From assembly GCA_030430205.1 (NCBI GenBank), contig JAUIGE010000044.1, forward strand, positions 1 to 49,563: a stretch of 49,563 nucleotides of DNA. Direction: 5' to 3'. This DNA is from Bacteroidia bacterium (GTDB lineage Bacteria > Bacteroidota > Bacteroidia > J057). The position numbers were made by a program, and so were the translations under genes. Below are positions 19,585-27,405 of this stretch, one piece after another. The notes beneath the pieces were generated by a model. It had not been told where the DNA came from. It was given only the letters and a program-made list of their open reading frames with translations, and did no database searches. Each line of letters starts with the position of its first letter. Within the stretch, counting starts at the first letter, position 1.

Positions 19585-20424
19585 CTATTTTTTAAAATTA
19601 CTGCAATTTATTACCTCTACTTTTACGTTTGATTTTTTTAACCAATCTAAGTCTGTGAGGTGCGGCTGACTATCGAATTTGATTTCATTGATATGCTGCA
19701 TATCGTTTATGGGTAAAAGATTTTCAATCTTTAGCATTCTTACCAGGGTAAAACTCAATTTCTGGATTTTTCCGATTTGGGGTAAGAATTGTAAATTATT
19801 AGTGCTCCCTAAAAAGAAATGTAACTCCTCCAATTCTTTCAGTTTTTCCAGGAAATCAAGGCTTTTTAAGGTCTTTTTCGAAATCGTTAGCTTGCTAAGA
19901 TTCTCCATTTCTCCTATCACTTGAACATCTTTTATATTACCAAAGACAAATAAATCCCTGATGGATTTGTGTTTTGCTATCTCCCGGATTTTTACCCTTT
20001 CTTCTCCGATGCTTAATCTTCTCAGGCTGCAATATTTATTAATGGGAGTCAAATCCAATTCCCTGTTTGTTTCGATTCTTAAGTCTCTGATATTGGGGAT
20101 TTTACTTAATAATTCAAGATCTGTAAATGTCCCATAGCGGTTGAGGTTTAGCCGCAAGCTACAATCCGGAAATGGTGTGAGTACCATCTCATTTAAAGAC
20201 CTCAGAAATGAATCATCCACTGAAAAAGACCTCGCAAATTGTATTAGATTTATTCCCCAGTCCGAGGCTTCACTTATAGCCTTTTTAATTTCACTTTCGG
20301 AGCAATTTCCATAAATATTGAATATCCCATTTCCAGATAAAATATAGTTCTCACTATAAGATGAGGTATTTGACTTAATAGCGGGGCTACTTTCAACCTG
20401 GTATTTTGTAGAGTTTTTATCCAT
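19585..20424 (-). CDS. Leucine-rich-repeat-like protein
   Basis: 279 residues, no signal peptide. Residues about 100-270 carry 20-24-residue leucine-rich units (FTDLELLSKIPNIRDLRIE, LKSLDFLEKLKELEELHF, LQFLPQIGKIQKLSF). The first 90 residues, Ser/Asn-rich, are unrelated to anything I recognise. The gene is visibly more A+T-rich than its neighbours and uses many AAA/AAT/TTT codons, suggesting recent acquisition. LRR proteins of this kind are sometimes immunity or effector proteins, but no partner gene is present, so no function is claimed. Confidence 0.7.
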   Translation of the reverse strand: MDKNSTKYQVESSPAIKSNTSSYSENYILSGNGIFNIYGNCSESEIKKAISEASDWGINLIQFARSFSVDDSFLRSLNEMVLTPFPDCSLRLNLNRYGTFTDLELLSKIPNIRDLRIETNRELDLTPINKYCSLRRLSIGEERVKIREIAKHKSIRDLFVFGNIKDVQVIGEMENLSKLTISKKTLKSLDFLEKLKELEELHFFLGSTNNLQFLPQIGKIQKLSFTLVRMLKIENLLPINDMQHINEIKFDSQPHLTDLDWLKKSNVKVEVINCSNFKK

Positions 20425-20559
20425 TTTGGTTTTTTCTGGCTGTTAATGTGAGTCTGCCTGATCGGCTTTGTGTTTTGCGGCTGCTTGGGGTGAAAGTGTT
20501 AGGAATCTTTCCTATACAGCCCATGCCGAACTGGCAAAATCTATGCAAGCCTACACTTT

Positions 20560-20588
20560 TTATCATAACAACCCGCGTTATCTGCGTC
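20560..20588 (-). repeat. GACGCAGATT-type element at the stop of the GNAT gene
   Basis: Minus strand TAGACGCAGATAACGCGGG then TTGTTATGA: the TAG stop of the stand-alone GNAT runs directly into GACGCAGAT. The paralogous fused GNAT lacks both the stop and this element. Confidence 0.5.
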
Positions 20589-21085
20589 TATCGCCCCAGC
20601 ACCACCACCTCAATCACCACCCCTTCATCGGCAAGCTCCATCTTCTCCAAAGCCTCAAATCCCAATTTCTCCAAAATCCGCCCCGAAGCCAGATGCTCCG
20701 TCTCATAATAGCCATACATGGCTTCCAGGCCCCATTCCTCAAAGCCATACGCCACCGCCTTCGGCGCGATCTCCGAGGCAAAGCCTTGCCCCCAAAATCT
20801 CCGTCGGATCTGAAATCCGACCTGTATGCGCCCGGAATCGCGGAAAGGTGTCAAATTGAGGCAGCCAACCAACTCTCCGCTTTCATGTAGGCGTGCTACC
20901 CAATAGAAGCCTTGCTGATCTGTTGCCCATTGCATGCTGGTGAGGAGAAAATCGTGGTAGAATTCATCTGAACGATTGTCCAGCGGACCAATGTATTTGA
21001 AGGTTTCCAGCTCGTGAAATATGGCAAGGATTTCTGGGAAATCGCTTTCCTGGAGGAGATGGAGGGTGGTTCTGGTGGTTTGCAT
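20588..21085 (-). CDS. RimJ/RimL-type GNAT N-acetyltransferase
   Basis: 165-residue acetyltransferase of the RimJ/RimL (GCN5-related) group. The acetyl-CoA-binding loop is RRRFWGQGFASEIAPKA, followed by YGYYETEHLASGRILEKLGFE, the usual second half of the fold. Substrate unknown (protein N-termini and small amines are both known for the group). It differs from the first 163 residues of the fusion regulator at 15025-17313 at about 24 positions without gaps, so one is a recent copy of the other. Its TAG abuts a GACGCAGAT element. Stand-alone; the intergenic sequence ahead of it is a cluster of palindromes. Confidence 0.88.
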   Translation of the reverse strand: MQTTRTTLHLLQESDFPEILAIFHELETFKYIGPLDNRSDEFYHDFLLTSMQWATDQQGFYWVARLHESGELVGCLNLTPFRDSGRIQVGFQIRRRFWGQGFASEIAPKAVAYGFEEWGLEAMYGYYETEHLASGRILEKLGFEALEKMELADEGVVIEVVVLGR

Positions 21086-21111
21086 GGGGTAGAAATATTG
21101 ATAGGAGCGAT

Positions 21112-21340
21112 GAGCAAGATAAAATAAATATTATTTTATCTTGCTCCTATTTCCGGCAACTTGCCGGATTTTTTTCGAACGGTTTTCGTTCGATGATTTG
21201 CGGGACGGATTGTAATCCGTCCCTACCGCCCGCAACGATTTTATCGTTGAAAACGGGTATTTCTCCCGAACGACCTTCATTCAACCAGCTGTAGGGACGG
21301 ATTATAATCCGTCCCACATCCCCCAACGATATCATCGTTG
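21112..21340. repeat. Cluster of seven perfect palindromes
   Basis: In order: 16-bp arms at 21112-21146 (GAGCAAGATAAAATAA, 3-base loop); CCGGCAA/TTGCCGG at 21153-21167; TCGAACG/CGTTCGA at 21175-21193; GGGACGGATT/AATCCGTCCC at 21202-21223 (loop GT); CAACGAT/ATCGTTG at 21233-21249; then the last two types again at 21294-21315 (loop AT) and 21324-21340. The second pair repeats the first with a 91-92-base period; arms are identical while loops differ. The cluster lies between the GNAT gene and the lactonase pseudogene and is absent from the paralogous site at 17314-17343. Confidence 0.75.
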
Positions 21341-21448
21341 ACAACACGCGAAATTCCATTTCACCCCATCAATGGACGCCGTCCATTCCCAGCAGACTTC
21401 CCCCTCTTTGGCGCTTTGGCCAGAGAGGGGGAAAAGAAGGGGGTGAGT

Positions 21449-21983
21449 TCAAAATCCCAAAAACACAGGGCGCGACATCCCCATCTCATGTCCGCTAAAC
21501 TGAAGCAGGCCCGTTGGTCCATCGACCTCAAATACCGTGATATTATCACTGTTCTGATTAGCCACCAGCAGCTTTTTTCCATCAGCTGAGAGCACAAAAT
21601 TGCGGGGCCAATCTCCCCGAACGGACTCGGTCGCCAGCAAGGCCAATTCCCCGGCATCGCCCACCGAAAAGACAGCAATGCTGTTATGGCCCCGGTTGGA
21701 GGCATACAAAAAGTTGCCATCAGGGCTGAGGTGAATATCTGCGCAGGCGTTTTTGCCTGTATAGGAAGCGGGTAGGGTAGAAGCCCTGTGGAGGGCTGTC
21801 AATTGGCCCATTTCGGGCTGGAGGGCCAGGGAAAGCACCGTGGAGGATAGCTCATTGATAACAAAGGCCATGTCTTTGGAAGGGTGAAAGATCAGGTGGC
21901 GGGGACCGTCGCCGGGGAGAAGTACATGCGAAGAAAGAAAGCAAAGATGCCAGGAGAAAAAGGAGTGCGGGGAAGGTTTTCAT
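21449..21983 (-). pseudogene. Lactonase (7-bladed propeller) pseudogene with internal deletion
   Basis: The ATG at 21983 starts a lipoprotein signal peptide (MKTFPALLFLLASLLSFFAC, then TSP). The next readable part, in another frame, is GDGPRHLIFHPSKDMAFVIN, exactly where a lactonase/6-phosphogluconolactonase propeller (PF10282 type) would be about two-fifths of the way along. It continues with HLSPDGNFLYASNRGHNSIA, GDWPRNFVLSADGKKLLVAN and ends RPVFLGF. About 150-180 residues between the signal peptide and this point are missing and the junction changes frame. The 140 C-terminal codons are open from ATG 21871 but would not fold as a full propeller. Confidence 0.75.
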
Positions 21984-22033
21984 TTTGAAATATCCGGTTT
22001 AGCTGGTGGTCTAAAAATTGCCATTACAAGTCC

Positions 22034-22801
22034 TTACTCAGCCTGGCCCAAATCCTCAAGGACTTTTTTGCTGGCATCCTGCTTATAGTGCCTGTCCTGC
22101 GCGGAAATGTGGCGAAAAGCCTGAATGGCCTCCTGGCTATTTCCTTGCTTTAACCAACTCAATGCCTCATACCATTCGGCTTGTTGTTGATGTTGATCGG
22201 CCCGATCAAAGAGGGTAAATGCCCGCGCATATTCGCCTAATTCAAGGGCCGTTATTCCTTCATAAAGGGCTATTTCGGAGCGATCTGAAGGCGTAAAAGT
22301 ATTTTTGTCCAGGGCTTCAAATTGCCTTTTTGCATCTTGGAAATCTTTTTTGTCAAAACTCAAATAAGCTTCCCGCAGCAAACTATCCTGATCGGTGGAT
22401 AAAAAGCCAGGAACCTCTGGCGCTTCATAATTTGCTGTAAACAATTCCTCTGGTGTAGCAGAAGGTGAGGAAGGGATAAGCAAAAAAACCGTGGCGACAA
22501 GAATCACAAAGACCGCCGCCATCATCATCAAACGCCTGCGGCGCATAAACCTCTGTTGCGCGACTTGCAGTTGGGCGTGACGGTGGGTCATTTCCTCCCT
22601 CTTGCTTTCAAAGTGCGCTTTCTCTTCCTGGTAACCGGCTTTGTAAATCAGCTCTTTACTTTTTAGAAAATGCCTGAAAGACTCCCTGAAAGTAGGGTCT
22701 TTCTGAAGTTGTTGTTCAAAATCCTTTATAGCTTTTGAGTCAAGTTGTTTGGATATATATTGTTCAAACAAAAGGAGCTGGTCTTGATTTTCTCCATTCA
22801 T
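22034..22801 (-). CDS. Putative anti-sigma factor: single-pass TPR protein (module A)
   Basis: 255 residues from ATG 22801, which overlaps the sigma gene's stop (ATGA), so it is translationally coupled to it. Residues 1-85 are helical and cytoplasmic (DQLLLFEQYISKQLDSKAI, resembling the first helices of Bacteroidota anti-sigma-like proteins); RRRR then LMMMAAVFVILVATVFLLIP at about 91-110 is a transmembrane helix, positive inside. The periplasmic part holds two or three TPRs (EAYLSFDKKDFQDAKRQFEAL, IALYEGITALELGEYARAFTLF, ALSWLKQGNSQEAIQAF). No zinc-binding anti-sigma HxxxCxxC motif is present. By position and topology it should bind the sigma factor, but this is inference. Confidence 0.75.
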   Translation of the reverse strand: MNGENQDQLLLFEQYISKQLDSKAIKDFEQQLQKDPTFRESFRHFLKSKELIYKAGYQEEKAHFESKREEMTHRHAQLQVAQQRFMRRRRLMMMAAVFVILVATVFLLIPSSPSATPEELFTANYEAPEVPGFLSTDQDSLLREAYLSFDKKDFQDAKRQFEALDKNTFTPSDRSEIALYEGITALELGEYARAFTLFDRADQHQQQAEWYEALSWLKQGNSQEAIQAFRHISAQDRHYKQDASKKVLEDLGQAE

Positions 22802-23376
22802 GATTTGCCTGTTTTTAGGTGTAGTATTTCTTTGAGCCGTTTGAGGCATCGATATTTCATATTTGCTACGGTGGAGGCTTTATTGTAGCCCATACGCTGG
22901 GCGACTTCCTCCTGGCTGTAGCCGTAATAGTCGATTTCCAGCAAAAGGCGCTTGCATTTTTCTCCCAACTCATCCATGGCTATTTGCAGCTTGTTCCATT
23001 TTTCTTGTTGTTCCATTTCTTCCAAAATACTTCTGACCGGGGAAGGCAGCTCATAATGATCGGCAATGTCTTCCTGCATAATAGAAGACGCATTTTTTCG
23101 AATATTATCTACACATCGGTTGCAAAAAGCCCGATATAGGTAGGCAGATAGCTTTGAATCGCCATCTAAGGCGCCTTTTTGAATCTGCCTACATACCTTG
23201 ATGATAGCGTCACTAAAGGCGTCATGCGCCTGGTCAAAGGAGAGCGAATAGCGTTTTACGCCTGCATAAATGAAGTCAAAATATTGTTCATAAAGCAGGC
23301 CTGAATAATGCTGTCTCAAGGCTCCTTCCTCTTTTATCCCCTGGATCAGCTCGGCTTCTGGAATATTTTTTTTCAA
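22798..23376 (-). CDS. ECF-type RNA polymerase sigma factor (module A)
   Basis: Sigma-70 family, ECF-like: region 2 around FDQAHDAFSDAIIKVCRQIQ, region 4 helix-turn-helix around DYYGYSQEEVAQRMGYNK then ASTVANMKYRCLKRLKE. No region 3. It directs RNA polymerase to a small regulon. The frame is open to ATG 23478, but its first 34 codons cover a terminator-like hairpin at 23441-23464 and do not look like sigma sequence, so a start near TTG 23376 (LKKNIPEAELIQ) is preferred; this is uncertain. It is followed by the TPR membrane protein with a 4-base overlap and is divergent to the T9SS-CTD/CHAT pair. Confidence 0.85.
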   Translation of the reverse strand: MKKNIPEAELIQGIKEEGALRQHYSGLLYEQYFDFIYAGVKRYSLSFDQAHDAFSDAIIKVCRQIQKGALDGDSKLSAYLYRAFCNRCVDNIRKNASSIMQEDIADHYELPSPVRSILEEMEQQEKWNKLQIAMDELGEKCKRLLLEIDYYGYSQEEVAQRMGYNKASTVANMKYRCLKRLKEILHLKTGKS

Positions 23377-23435
23377 TTTTTTGAGTTTTGCTGGTGATGT
23401 GTAACCGAAGTTAGGCGTCTTAATGATGAACACAA

Positions 23436-23467
23436 AAAGAAAAGCCTCCGTGCAGGGAGGCTTTAAA
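23436..23467 (-). terminator. Intrinsic terminator-like hairpin in the sigma gene leader
   Basis: Minus strand: AAAGCCTCC (23464-23456), 6-base loop, GGAGGCTTT (23449-23441), then TCTTTTTGTG. A 9-bp perfect stem with a U-rich tail in the sigma gene's own direction. The upstream neighbour is divergent, so the only transcript it can stop is the sigma leader: attenuation or a short RNA. Confidence 0.6.
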
Positions 23468-23548
23468 GTGTTCTTCATGTGAATGTTGGTCCACGATGAT
23501 TTGCACTAAGTGTAAAGTTATTGTTTAATTTGATAAAAATGGAATCAC

Positions 23549-24421
23549 ATGAAAAGTAAAATGAATGGTCATTTGGGATTAAGTATTCTCTTGTTGTTCT
23601 TGTTTTGCATGCCTCAAAGGTACTTTGGGCAACACGATGATCGAATAATCGTGATTGTGGGAGATGGAATGAGAGGACCAGGTCTGGGAGGTTATGCCAG
23701 CCTTGAAGGAGAGCCTCTCTGTTGGATGGCAAACGAAGGAAATGAAACGGTTTCATTTATTGATCGGCTTGAGGTAAGGTATTCTGAATTGGAGGGCGAA
23801 AGTTTCGATGTGCTTGAAATCCAGTACACGATCAAGGACAAATCAGGTAATTTTGTTGAAATCACTTCACCCGAAGGTACTTCTAATCCATTTGTCCTGT
23901 CGTATGATATTAGTAGTGATAACGAAGGGCAAGAGCCTCCGCCATTTACGGTTACTGAGCTTTGGAACGGGGATATATTTGAAACAGATATTTTCTATTC
24001 AACAGAATTGCCAGAAGATTTCCCCATAGAAGATGAGTTGGATTTTAGGGTGAAAGTAAGGGTGAAAGAGGATGGATCTGCCTGGGAGCTGGTTCATATT
24101 ATAGAATTTACCTCCAACATCTGCGCTCACAGCGAAGGTTCATTTAGGAAGGCTTCTATCCCATCAGATGCCATGGGATTGCATGTCAGCCCTAATCCTT
24201 TCGATTCCCAGCTTCAGTTGAAGTGGGAAAAAGAAGCTCCTTTGATTTCTGAAATCTCCATCCTGGATGCTCAGGGCAGAACTGTTCTGCAAGAATCATG
24301 GACCCCAGTCCAAGGGAATAGCCTAAACCTGGATACTGAAAAGCTGGCAAAAGGCATGTATGTGTTGCAAATCAAGTCAGGAAAGCAAACAGTCAACCAT
24401 AAGATCATTAAAGCGAATTAA
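23549..24421 (+). CDS. Secreted protein with T9SS C-terminal sorting domain (module A)
   Basis: 290 residues. Signal peptide ends near YFGQ (about residue 28). The middle, rich in acidic residues and beta strands, is unassigned. Residues about 213-290 form a type A T9SS CTD: LHVSPNPFDSQLQLKW, ISILDAQGRTVLQ, LAKGMYVLQIKSGKQTVNHK then IIKAN, so the protein should cross the outer membrane by the type IX system and be surface-attached or released. The stop TAA overlaps the ATG of the CHAT gene (TAATG at 24419-24423), a tight translational coupling repeated in module B. First gene divergent from the sigma gene. Confidence 0.85.
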   Translation: MKSKMNGHLGLSILLLFLFCMPQRYFGQHDDRIIVIVGDGMRGPGLGGYASLEGEPLCWMANEGNETVSFIDRLEVRYSELEGESFDVLEIQYTIKDKSGNFVEITSPEGTSNPFVLSYDISSDNEGQEPPPFTVTELWNGDIFETDIFYSTELPEDFPIEDELDFRVKVRVKEDGSAWELVHIIEFTSNICAHSEGSFRKASIPSDAMGLHVSPNPFDSQLQLKWEKEAPLISEISILDAQGRTVLQESWTPVQGNSLNLDTEKLAKGMYVLQIKSGKQTVNHKIIKAN

Positions 24422-27219
24422 TGATGAGATGTGCAGGCATCAAAAAGATGCGTTTGCTTAGTTTTATCTTCCTGCTGAGTCTGGCATTTTGCCAGGCTCA
24501 GCAAGGAGATTCCTTGGCATTAAACCGCTTATCGGCGAAATCACTAGAACTTTATCATTCAAGTAACCCTGATTCTGCCTGGCTGCTTTTTCCCGCATTG
24601 TTGGATGAAATTAAACACAACCAGTTTTGGCCATTATATCGAAAATCCTGTGCATGGGCCAGTACAGTTTTAGGTAAAAATTCGGATCTTTTTTCAATTG
24701 TTGATGATGCCGAAAGGCTAAGAGATAGCCTGCAAAAATATCGTGGGAGTGACCGAAGTCATTATTCCAGTTTGAATGGTAATCTTGGTTTACTTTTTCA
24801 GCGGGTGGGGGATTTCGGTAAGATGCAAAAAGCTTTTGAAGAGGTAATAGCCATTAATGAGGGTATTGTTCATCAATACTTATCCCTGGATTACCAAAAT
24901 TTAGCTTCCTCCTATCGCTTTCAGGGAGATTGGATTGCCTCGTTGACCTACAATCAAAAAGCACTAGCTATTTGGGAAATGGAAGGCAAGCCATCTACTT
25001 CCAGCTGGATCCCAATAACTTATGCTAATGCGGGAAGGGTTGCGGCATTTTTGAAAAGATGGCGTTTAGCTATTTCATATTATCTGGCGACCTTTAGTAT
25101 GAATAATACCAAGTGGCGGGTTCATGCTGCCCATGGCCTTTCAAATGCTTACCTTGAAATGGGCAAAATTGATAGCGCAACCTATTATTTGGAACAGGCA
25201 AAAACGATTGTCCATGAAGGGAAAGTACTTTATATACCTGTTTCCTATGAGCTTGAGTCTAAAATTTTGATGGCACAAGGGCGGTATCCTGAAGCTCTTG
25301 CTGCAGCTCAAAAATCACAGCAGTTACGTCTCTTGCCAGGCGAAAGCCCAAGACCTGACGACCTGGCTAGAGGAGAAGAACTTATTGCAAAAGCTTTTTT
25401 TGCGTTAGGAGAATGGGATAGTGTGCACCTAGCTCTTAATCGTGGGTTAACATATTTTGTGGATCGATTCAGCAAGGAAGCCTTCCCGTTTAATCTCATT
25501 TTTAAGCAAGATGCTTTGCCCCTCCTAAAACTTGAAATTGAAGTGTTAAGGGCACAAAAAAAATTAGGTGAAGCACTTCAATTATGTGAATCTGCTACAC
25601 AGATAGTTCAAGAGTTAAGGAGATCACGAATAGGCGAGTCTAATAAGCTTATCCTGAATGAATATGCCAGGTGGATCACAGAATTGGCTTTTATAACCAT
25701 TTGGGATTTGAATCAAAACGAGTCTGACGATAAAATCATATCTGGCCATTATCAAAGGGCCTGGGCAATCTCAGAATCCTATCATGGAGCTATATTGGTT
25801 GATGAGTTAACAGAAAATGAACAATTCTATAGAACCAATTTACCTGATAGCCTTCGTCAGGAAGAACAGAATAAAAGATGGAAAATCAGCTATTTTAAAA
25901 CGAAACTGAACAATGCGATTAGAAAAGGATCCAGGGAGGAAGCCTTGCAAAGTATTCGCAATGATTTGTTTAAAGAGGAAGAAGACTACAGGAAACTATA
26001 CAATTTTTTGGGAGAAAACTGGCCTGTGTTCCAATCGGATGCGAAGTATTATGATTTCGCGCTTCAAGCTGTTTCTTTTGATAAGGTTATACCAGGCCAG
26101 ATGGTTATCAGCTATTTTGAAGGCCATGAGGATCTGTTCATCCTAACATACATGGAGGGAAAAAGTCATTTGTACAAAAAAGATATTCCTTCCTCTTATA
26201 AATCCTGGAGTGAAAATCTTGAGAAAGAAATACAAGGAAAAGACTTAAGTCCCGAATCTTGCAAAAATTATAGCTTTTTGGCAGAAAAGCTATCTCAATT
26301 TTTGTTGAGTGGCATATTGGATTCTGATGAAATCGAGACACTTTTGATTATTGCAGATGGTTCTTTAAATAAAATTCCATTTGAGGCGCTGCTTTCAATA
26401 GAGGACCAGGATCAGGAAGCAATGGATAAATCGGACTTTCGAAGTCTTCCCTATTTGTTTACACAGTACAAAATTCGATATGTTCATGCGCTAAATTTAT
26501 TAGAATTTAGCTATCCGCTAAAACCAGCTAAGGAGGGATTAGCCATTTTTGCCCCAACTTACAGCGGTATCTTAAGCCTACCCCAAAATGCTCAGGTAGC
26601 AGATGGGTTAATGGCGAATGTAAAAGCTGAAAATTTTTCTGACGCCTTTTATTCTTCTAAAATTTCTTTTAGCAGCTTGGTAAGCCAATACGCCATGCTA
26701 CATCTCGCCCTCCACGGCGAGAGTGATACCTCCAACGCATCTCAGTCCTACCTCCAATTCCCATTGGAGTCTGGAGAAGACAATCGGTTGTACACCCACG
26801 AGATTTACAATCTCCGCCTGCCTGCCAACCTGATCAGCCTGGCTTCCTGCGAAGTAGGAGATGGCCGCCTGGAGGCAGGTGAGGGCCTGATGAGTCTGGG
26901 AAGAGCCTTTCGATATGCTGGCGCAGCTACGGTGCTTTCCAGCCGCTGGAAGGCGGATGCGCGCGTGACAGGGCGCATCTTCCCGCTATTTTATGGATAT
27001 CTCGCAGAAGGAAAAGCTTCTGATGAGGCCTTTGCGCTGGCGCGCAGGGATTTCCTGAAAGACGCTCCGCCCTCTTTAGCTCATCCTTTTTATTGGGCGA
27101 ATTTTGCGCATTGGGGCGAGGCTTATACTCACCGCTCATCCAGGAATTATTACTGGATCTTCGGATTAGTCATTATTGGCCTTGCTTTCTTTTCAATAAG
27201 GTATGGGGTTCAAAGATAA
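24421..27219 (+). CDS. CHAT-TPR protease-like protein, membrane anchored (module A)
   Basis: 932 residues. Signal peptide from MRLLSFIFLLSLAFCQAQ; TPRs over about 90-400 (e.g. YQNLASSYRFQGDWIASLTY, HGLSNAYLEMGKIDSATYYL); a helical linker; CHAT peptidase domain from about 600 to 890 with the catalytic dyad His765 (LHLALHGE) and Cys810 (LASCEVGDG), then EGLMSLGRAFRYAGAATVLS. A final transmembrane helix (YYWIFGLVIIGLAFFSI) with tail RYGVQR. CHAT domains are caspase/separase-clan cysteine peptidases. With a cleaved signal peptide and a C-terminal anchor, TPR and CHAT should be in the periplasm. Substrate unknown; the coupled CTD protein and the nearby TPR anti-sigma protein are candidates. Confidence 0.9.
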   Translation: MMRCAGIKKMRLLSFIFLLSLAFCQAQQGDSLALNRLSAKSLELYHSSNPDSAWLLFPALLDEIKHNQFWPLYRKSCAWASTVLGKNSDLFSIVDDAERLRDSLQKYRGSDRSHYSSLNGNLGLLFQRVGDFGKMQKAFEEVIAINEGIVHQYLSLDYQNLASSYRFQGDWIASLTYNQKALAIWEMEGKPSTSSWIPITYANAGRVAAFLKRWRLAISYYLATFSMNNTKWRVHAAHGLSNAYLEMGKIDSATYYLEQAKTIVHEGKVLYIPVSYELESKILMAQGRYPEALAAAQKSQQLRLLPGESPRPDDLARGEELIAKAFFALGEWDSVHLALNRGLTYFVDRFSKEAFPFNLIFKQDALPLLKLEIEVLRAQKKLGEALQLCESATQIVQELRRSRIGESNKLILNEYARWITELAFITIWDLNQNESDDKIISGHYQRAWAISESYHGAILVDELTENEQFYRTNLPDSLRQEEQNKRWKISYFKTKLNNAIRKGSREEALQSIRNDLFKEEEDYRKLYNFLGENWPVFQSDAKYYDFALQAVSFDKVIPGQMVISYFEGHEDLFILTYMEGKSHLYKKDIPSSYKSWSENLEKEIQGKDLSPESCKNYSFLAEKLSQFLLSGILDSDEIETLLIIADGSLNKIPFEALLSIEDQDQEAMDKSDFRSLPYLFTQYKIRYVHALNLLEFSYPLKPAKEGLAIFAPTYSGILSLPQNAQVADGLMANVKAENFSDAFYSSKISFSSLVSQYAMLHLALHGESDTSNASQSYLQFPLESGEDNRLYTHEIYNLRLPANLISLASCEVGDGRLEAGEGLMSLGRAFRYAGAATVLSSRWKADARVTGRIFPLFYGYLAEGKASDEAFALARRDFLKDAPPSLAHPFYWANFAHWGEAYTHRSSRNYYWIFGLVIIGLAFFSIRYGVQR

Positions 27220-27405
27220 TTTTGGTTTTTCTAAAAAAATCAATTTTGCTGGTGATGAGATTTTTTTTCATGCGTCTTATGTTTAGTTGTGATTCAATTT
27301 CATGCAAAACATTAAGATGCATGATCTTTTGATTCCATAACATCCTGAAGCGGAAGCCGAAAAGCTAGAATAGAGTAGGCATAGTTTAACCCATATCATT
27401 TCATC

